A DNA stretch of 64,000 nt from Solimonas variicoloris DSM 15731 (GTDB taxonomy: Bacteria > Pseudomonadota > Gammaproteobacteria > Nevskiales > Nevskiaceae). Position numbers and translations under genes: made by a program. Numbering within the stretch: the first letter of the stretch is position 1; each line of letters begins with the position of its first letter. Below are positions 59,113 to 64,000 of this stretch, one piece after another. The notes beneath the pieces were generated by a model. The model had not been told where the DNA came from. It saw only the letters and a list, made by a program, of their open reading frames with translations, and searched no databases. The DNA lies in the NCBI RefSeq assembly GCF_000382285.1, contig NZ_KB907929.1, positions 124,001 to 188,000 of the forward strand, given 5' to 3'.

Positions 59113-60846
59113 CTAGTCGCCGACCGTGCAGGCATTGGCCTGCAAAAGATCGATGGCGCCGTTCCTGACCTTGCGCAGTGCCGAGGCACGCAGGTCGGCA
59201 ACACCTTCCCGGTGTGCTTGCGCGGCCAGCTCCAGGGCGCTGCCGCCCTCCATGATGATGCGCCCCATTTCCTCGGAGAACGGCATCACCTGATAAATGC
59301 CGGTACGGCCCTTGTAGCCGTGGTCGCACTGATCGCAGCCGACGGCCTCGAAGATCCGGAAGTCCGGCGCGTCGATATCCGCCTCGCTGAAGCCCTGGCG
59401 GATCAGCTCGGCGCGCGGAATGTCCGCTTCGCGCTTGCAGTGCTGGCAGAGCTTGCGGGCGAGGCGCTGGGCGATGATCAGCGACAGTGTCGAGGCGATG
59501 TTGTACGCCGGTACGCCCATGTTCATCAGGCGCACGATGGTCTGCGGCGCGTCGTTGGTATGCAGCGTCGACAGCACCAGGTGACCGGTCTGCGCCGCCT
59601 TGATCGCGATTTCGGCGGTTTCGAGATCGCGGATTTCGCCGACCATGATGACGTCCGGGTCCTGGCGCAGGAAGGCCTTCAGCGCCGCCGCGAAGGTCAG
59701 GCCGACGCGCGGATTGACGTTGACCTGATTGATGCCCGGCAGGTTGATTTCCGCCGGGTCCTCGGCCGTCGAGATGTTGATGTCATCGGTGTTGAGGATG
59801 TTCAGGCCGGTGTACAGCGACACCGTCTTGCCCGAGCCGGTCGGACCGGTGACGAGAATCATGCCCTGCGGCTGCTGCAGGGCTTTCAGGTACGATTCCT
59901 TCTGCTCCGGCTCGTAGCCGAGCGCGTCGATGCCGAGCTGGGCCTGCGAGGGATCGAGAATACGGCAGCAGATCTTCTCGCCGAACAGCGTCGGGCAGGT
60001 GCTGACGCGGAAGTCGATCGCCTTGGTCTTCGAGATGTACAGCTTGATGCGGCCGTCCTGCGGCACGCGGCGCTCGGCGAGGTCGAGGCGCGACATGACC
60101 TTGACGCGCGCGGCGAGGCGACCGGCCATCGCCTGCGGTGGCGTGGCGATGGTCTTGAGCTCGCCGTCCTTGCGGTAGCGGATCCGGTAGGTCTTCTCGT
60201 ACGGCTCGAAGTGGACGTCGGACGCGCCGAGATTGATGGCGTCGACGAAAACCTTGTTGACGTAGCGGACGATCGGCGCGTCGTCAGCGTCGGCCTTGGT
60301 GACGTCGACGCCGGATTCTTCGTCGCCGCCTTCGACTTCGAGATTCTCGAGGTCGGCGTCGCCGAGGTCCATCTTCTGCGATTCGGCGGCCTGGATCGCC
60401 GATTCCAGCGCCTTGACCAGCTTGTCCTCTTCGACGAGGACCGCCTCGGTCATGTTGCCGGTCGCGAACTTGATCTCGTCGAGCGCCTGCAGGTTGGTCG
60501 GATCGGAGACCGCGACGAAGGTCTTGCGGCCGCGCTTGAACAGCGGCAGCGCATGGACCTTGCGCAGGACCTTGTCGCTGACCTCGCGGGCGACGGCCGG
60601 ATCGATCTCGATCGCGGTCAGATCAATCAGCGGCGCGCCGAACTCGATGCTGGCGGCTTCGGCGATCTTCTGCGCCGACAACGTCTTGGTTTCGAGCAGC
60701 GCGGAGACGAACGGCGTGCCGTTCTTCAGCGCCCGCTGCTGCGCTTCGCGCGCCTGTTCGTCGCTGATCAGCTTGTCGGCCACCAGACGACGGGCCAGTC
60801 CTCCGAGGAAGACCGGGTTGGCCGGAGGTGCGGTGCCGATAGCCAT
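59113..60846 (-). CDS. pilB: Type IV pilus extension ATPase PilB
   Basis: 577-residue hexameric ATPase. An N-terminal MshEN-like domain, Walker A GPTGSGKT (334-341), the Asp box with STAEDPAEI, Walker B VIMVGEIRDLETAEIA and the His box TLHTNDAPQT are intact. A tetracysteine zinc site (CQHC...CDQC) lies near 465-515. No pilA or pilT is in the window. Confidence 0.97.
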   Translation of the reverse strand: MAIGTAPPANPVFLGGLARRLVADKLISDEQAREAQQRALKNGTPFVSALLETKTLSAQKIAEAASIEFGAPLIDLTAIEIDPAVAREVSDKVLRKVHALPLFKRGRKTFVAVSDPTNLQALDEIKFATGNMTEAVLVEEDKLVKALESAIQAAESQKMDLGDADLENLEVEGGDEESGVDVTKADADDAPIVRYVNKVFVDAINLGASDVHFEPYEKTYRIRYRKDGELKTIATPPQAMAGRLAARVKVMSRLDLAERRVPQDGRIKLYISKTKAIDFRVSTCPTLFGEKICCRILDPSQAQLGIDALGYEPEQKESYLKALQQPQGMILVTGPTGSGKTVSLYTGLNILNTDDINISTAEDPAEINLPGINQVNVNPRVGLTFAAALKAFLRQDPDVIMVGEIRDLETAEIAIKAAQTGHLVLSTLHTNDAPQTIVRLMNMGVPAYNIASTLSLIIAQRLARKLCQHCKREADIPRAELIRQGFSEADIDAPDFRIFEAVGCDQCDHGYKGRTGIYQVMPFSEEMGRIIMEGGSALELAAQAHREGVADLRASALRKVRNGAIDLLQANACTVGD

Positions 60847-60986
60847 GGAGGGTCAGGCGTGCGGAAAGTGATGCGGATCGCAGAAATGTAGGGGGGCGCC
60901 ATGTCGGGCGTCAATGCAGGGCCGTCCGCTTACATGACCGCGCCCGCCACCGTTGGTCGGGAACGCATCCTGCATGGACGCAAACA

Positions 60987-61014
60987 CGAACGGGCGGATT
61001 GCTCCGCCCGTTCG
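60987..61014 (-). terminator. Hairpin downstream of rho
   Basis: 12-bp perfect stem (60987-60998 with 61003-61014) and a four-base loop. In the rho direction the tail is short (TGTTTG), so termination strength is uncertain. It is the only notable feature in the rho-pilB gap, 60847-61074. Confidence 0.6.
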
Positions 61015-61074
61015 ATTGCGGCCGCGCGGCCGCACGCCCCGATCGCCTCCCGCCGCGCGCTGGCAGCGCACGCG

Positions 61075-62598
<1,524 letters not shown>

Positions 62599-62612
62599 AA
62601 AGGGTTTGCTGG

Positions 62613-62954
62613 TTACGCGACGGTGATGTGGGGGGCAACGAAGGCAGCGAGCTGCGCCTTGTGCACGGCGCCGACCTGCGTCGCCGCCGGCGCGCCGTTC
62701 TTGAACAGAATCAGCGTCGGGATGCCGCGAATGCCCAGCGCGGCCGGCGTCTGCGGATTCTCGTCGACGTTGAGCTTGACGACCTTGAGCTTGCCGGCAT
62801 TTTCGGCGGCGACCTGATCGAGGATCGGCGCGATCATGCGGCACGGGCCGCACCACTCCGCCCAGAAGTCGACGAGGACCGGCTGGGTCTGGCTGGCGAG
62901 CTTGACGTCCTGCTCGAAGCTGGCGTCGGTGACGGCGGAGATATGTTCACTCAT
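62613..62954 (-). CDS. trxA: Thioredoxin
   Basis: 113-residue redox protein with active site WCGPC (C35, C38) and the cis-Pro motif GIPTLILF. Upstream of rho and divergent from rhlB, as in many gammaproteobacteria. A general cytoplasmic disulfide reductant. Confidence 0.97.
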   Translation of the reverse strand: MSEHISAVTDASFEQDVKLASQTQPVLVDFWAEWCGPCRMIAPILDQVAAENAGKLKVVKLNVDENPQTPAALGIRGIPTLILFKNGAPAATQVGAVHKAQLAAFVAPHITVA

Positions 62955-63221
62955 GGAAGAGCCTCGGCAAATGGGAAGGTAGAGCGGGAAAACGCCCGCA
63001 CGCTCCGGAAGTGGGGGGTGGTTTTCAGCGGTTCGGGCCGCGCAAAATCGGCGGCGGACCGTTATGATTAATCTTTGAACGACGGGGAAATAACGCGGGC
63101 CGGATGCAGCAAGCGGTCTAAATTCACTGCCGGGCCATTGATGAACGTTATTTGATCTGAATCCTTTGCGCCTTGCAAGAGCCGATCATCCGCCGCGATA
63201 TACCACCGAACGCTGAATTGA

Positions 63222-64000
63222 ATGCAACCTGACCATCTTTCTCCGACGCGGTTCGCCGATCTGCCGCTGCACCCGAGCCTGCAGGCGAGCCTGCAGCAGC
63301 TGGGCTACACCCATTGCACGCCGATCCAGGCGCAGGCGCTGCCGAAGGCGCTCGCCGGCGAAGATCTGGCTGGCCAGGCGCAGACCGGTACGGGCAAGTC
63401 GGCGGCATTCCTGCTGGCGACGATGAATCATCTGCTGACGCATCCGCGCGCCGAGGGCGACGATCCGAACCAGCCGCGCGCCTTCATTCTCGCGCCGACG
63501 CGCGAGCTGGCGGTGCAGATCTACAACGACGCGCTCGGGCTCGGCAGCCAGACCGGCCTGCGCATGACGGTCTGCTACGGCGGCGCCGGCTATGAGCAGC
63601 AGCGGCAGAGCATCGAGGCCGGCATCGACATCCTGATCGGTACGCCGGGCCGCCTGATCGACTACTTCAAGCAGGGCACTTATCACCTCAAGCAGATCGA
63701 AGTGCTGGTGCTCGACGAGGCCGACCGCATGTTCGACCTCGGCTTCATCGCCGACATCCGCTACCTGATCCGCAAGATGCCGCCGGCGAACCAGCGCAAG
63801 AACTATCTGTTCTCGGCGACCCTTTCGCACCGCGTGCTCGAGCTCGCCTACGAGCACATGAACAACCCGCAGAAGATCGAGATCGAGCCCGATCAGGTCA
63901 CGGCGGAGCGCGTGCGCCAGGAACTGGTGCATGTCGCCAACGACGAGAAGCTGCCGTTCCTGGTCGGCTTGCTGCGCAACCGCAACGCCTTCCGCACGCT
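63222..64000 (+). CDS. rhlB: ATP-dependent RNA helicase RhlB (C-terminal part missing)
   Basis: DEAD-box helicase cut by the window end after 259 codons; full length would be about 420-500. FADLPLHPSLQASLQQLGY, the Q motif PIQAQALP, Walker A AQTGTGKS (53-60), PTRELAVQ, GTPGRLIDY, DEAD (165-168) and SAT (198-200) are in order. RhlB works in the RNA degradosome with RNase E. The trxA-rhlB gap (62955-63221) holds no other gene. Confidence 0.92.
   Translation, partial: MQPDHLSPTRFADLPLHPSLQASLQQLGYTHCTPIQAQALPKALAGEDLAGQAQTGTGKSAAFLLATMNHLLTHPRAEGDDPNQPRAFILAPTRELAVQIYNDALGLGSQTGLRMTVCYGGAGYEQQRQSIEAGIDILIGTPGRLIDYFKQGTYHLKQIEVLVLDEADRMFDLGFIADIRYLIRKMPPANQRKNYLFSATLSHRVLELAYEHMNNPQKIEIEPDQVTAERVRQELVHVANDEKLPFLVGLLRNRNAFRT

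Overview
The window is a GC-rich, gene-dense chromosomal segment of a gammaproteobacterium. The neighbourhoods kdsD-kdsC-lptCAB, ibaG-murA-hisGD, rnpB-mraZ-dcw, lpxC-dciA-M23-secA-argJ-nudix, zapD-yacG, coaE-pilDCB and trxA-rho with divergent rhlB are typical of that class. High GC, many GTG starts and an olsBA-type pair fit a Nevskiales/Xanthomonadales-like lineage, but no rRNA or other phylogenetic marker was analysed, so the order is inference. Almost everything is housekeeping.

Layout. 1-7.8 kb (minus strand): the 5' part of lipA, an ornithine-lipid-type acyltransferase pair (olsB/olsA), a frameshifted tonB relic (plus strand), and rnt-mdoG-mdoH (RNase T plus periplasmic glucan synthesis). 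7.8-10 kb: argG with its terminator and a duplicated copy of its own 3' end, then a GNAT gene. 10-16.1 kb (minus): a DUF421 membrane protein coupled to a truncated zinc-ribbon protein, the LPS genes lptB-lptA-lptC-kdsC-kdsD, and photolyase. 16.2-27.3 kb (plus): a YadGH-type ABC exporter, ibaG, murA, a NYN-LOTUS protein, hisG and hisD. Between ibaG and murA sits an accessory block: a LuxR-type regulator diverging from two adjacent genes for large secreted proteins that I cannot identify.

27.4-28.6 kb (minus): a BtuF-like protein without a signal peptide and an SRPBCC protein. 28.65-29.04 kb: RNase P RNA. 29.3-47.6 kb: a complete division and cell wall cluster, mraZ-rsmH-ftsL-ftsI-murE-murF-mraY-murD-ftsW-murG-murC-murB-ddl-ftsQ-ftsA-ftsZ. 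It begins with a promoter and three MraZ boxes, has start/stop overlaps at most junctions, has its own ftsZ promoter, and ends at a strong hairpin terminator just ahead of lpxC. 47.6-55.3 kb: lpxC, dciA, M23 peptidase, secA, argJ and a Nudix-ThiE fusion. 55.3-62.95 kb (minus): yacG, zapD, coaE, pilD, pilC, pilB, rho (with a 90-residue N-terminal extension) and trxA. The window closes inside rhlB.

For a second look: two places where the end of a housekeeping gene is duplicated around a short hairpin-rich insert (argG 3' end; ddl 5' end); the two-gene secreted block with its LuxR-type neighbour; the truncated zinc-ribbon gene; the terminator-like hairpin 37 nt upstream of the lpxC start; and the tonB relic. 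No CRISPR array, insertion sequence, prophage or tRNA gene was seen.
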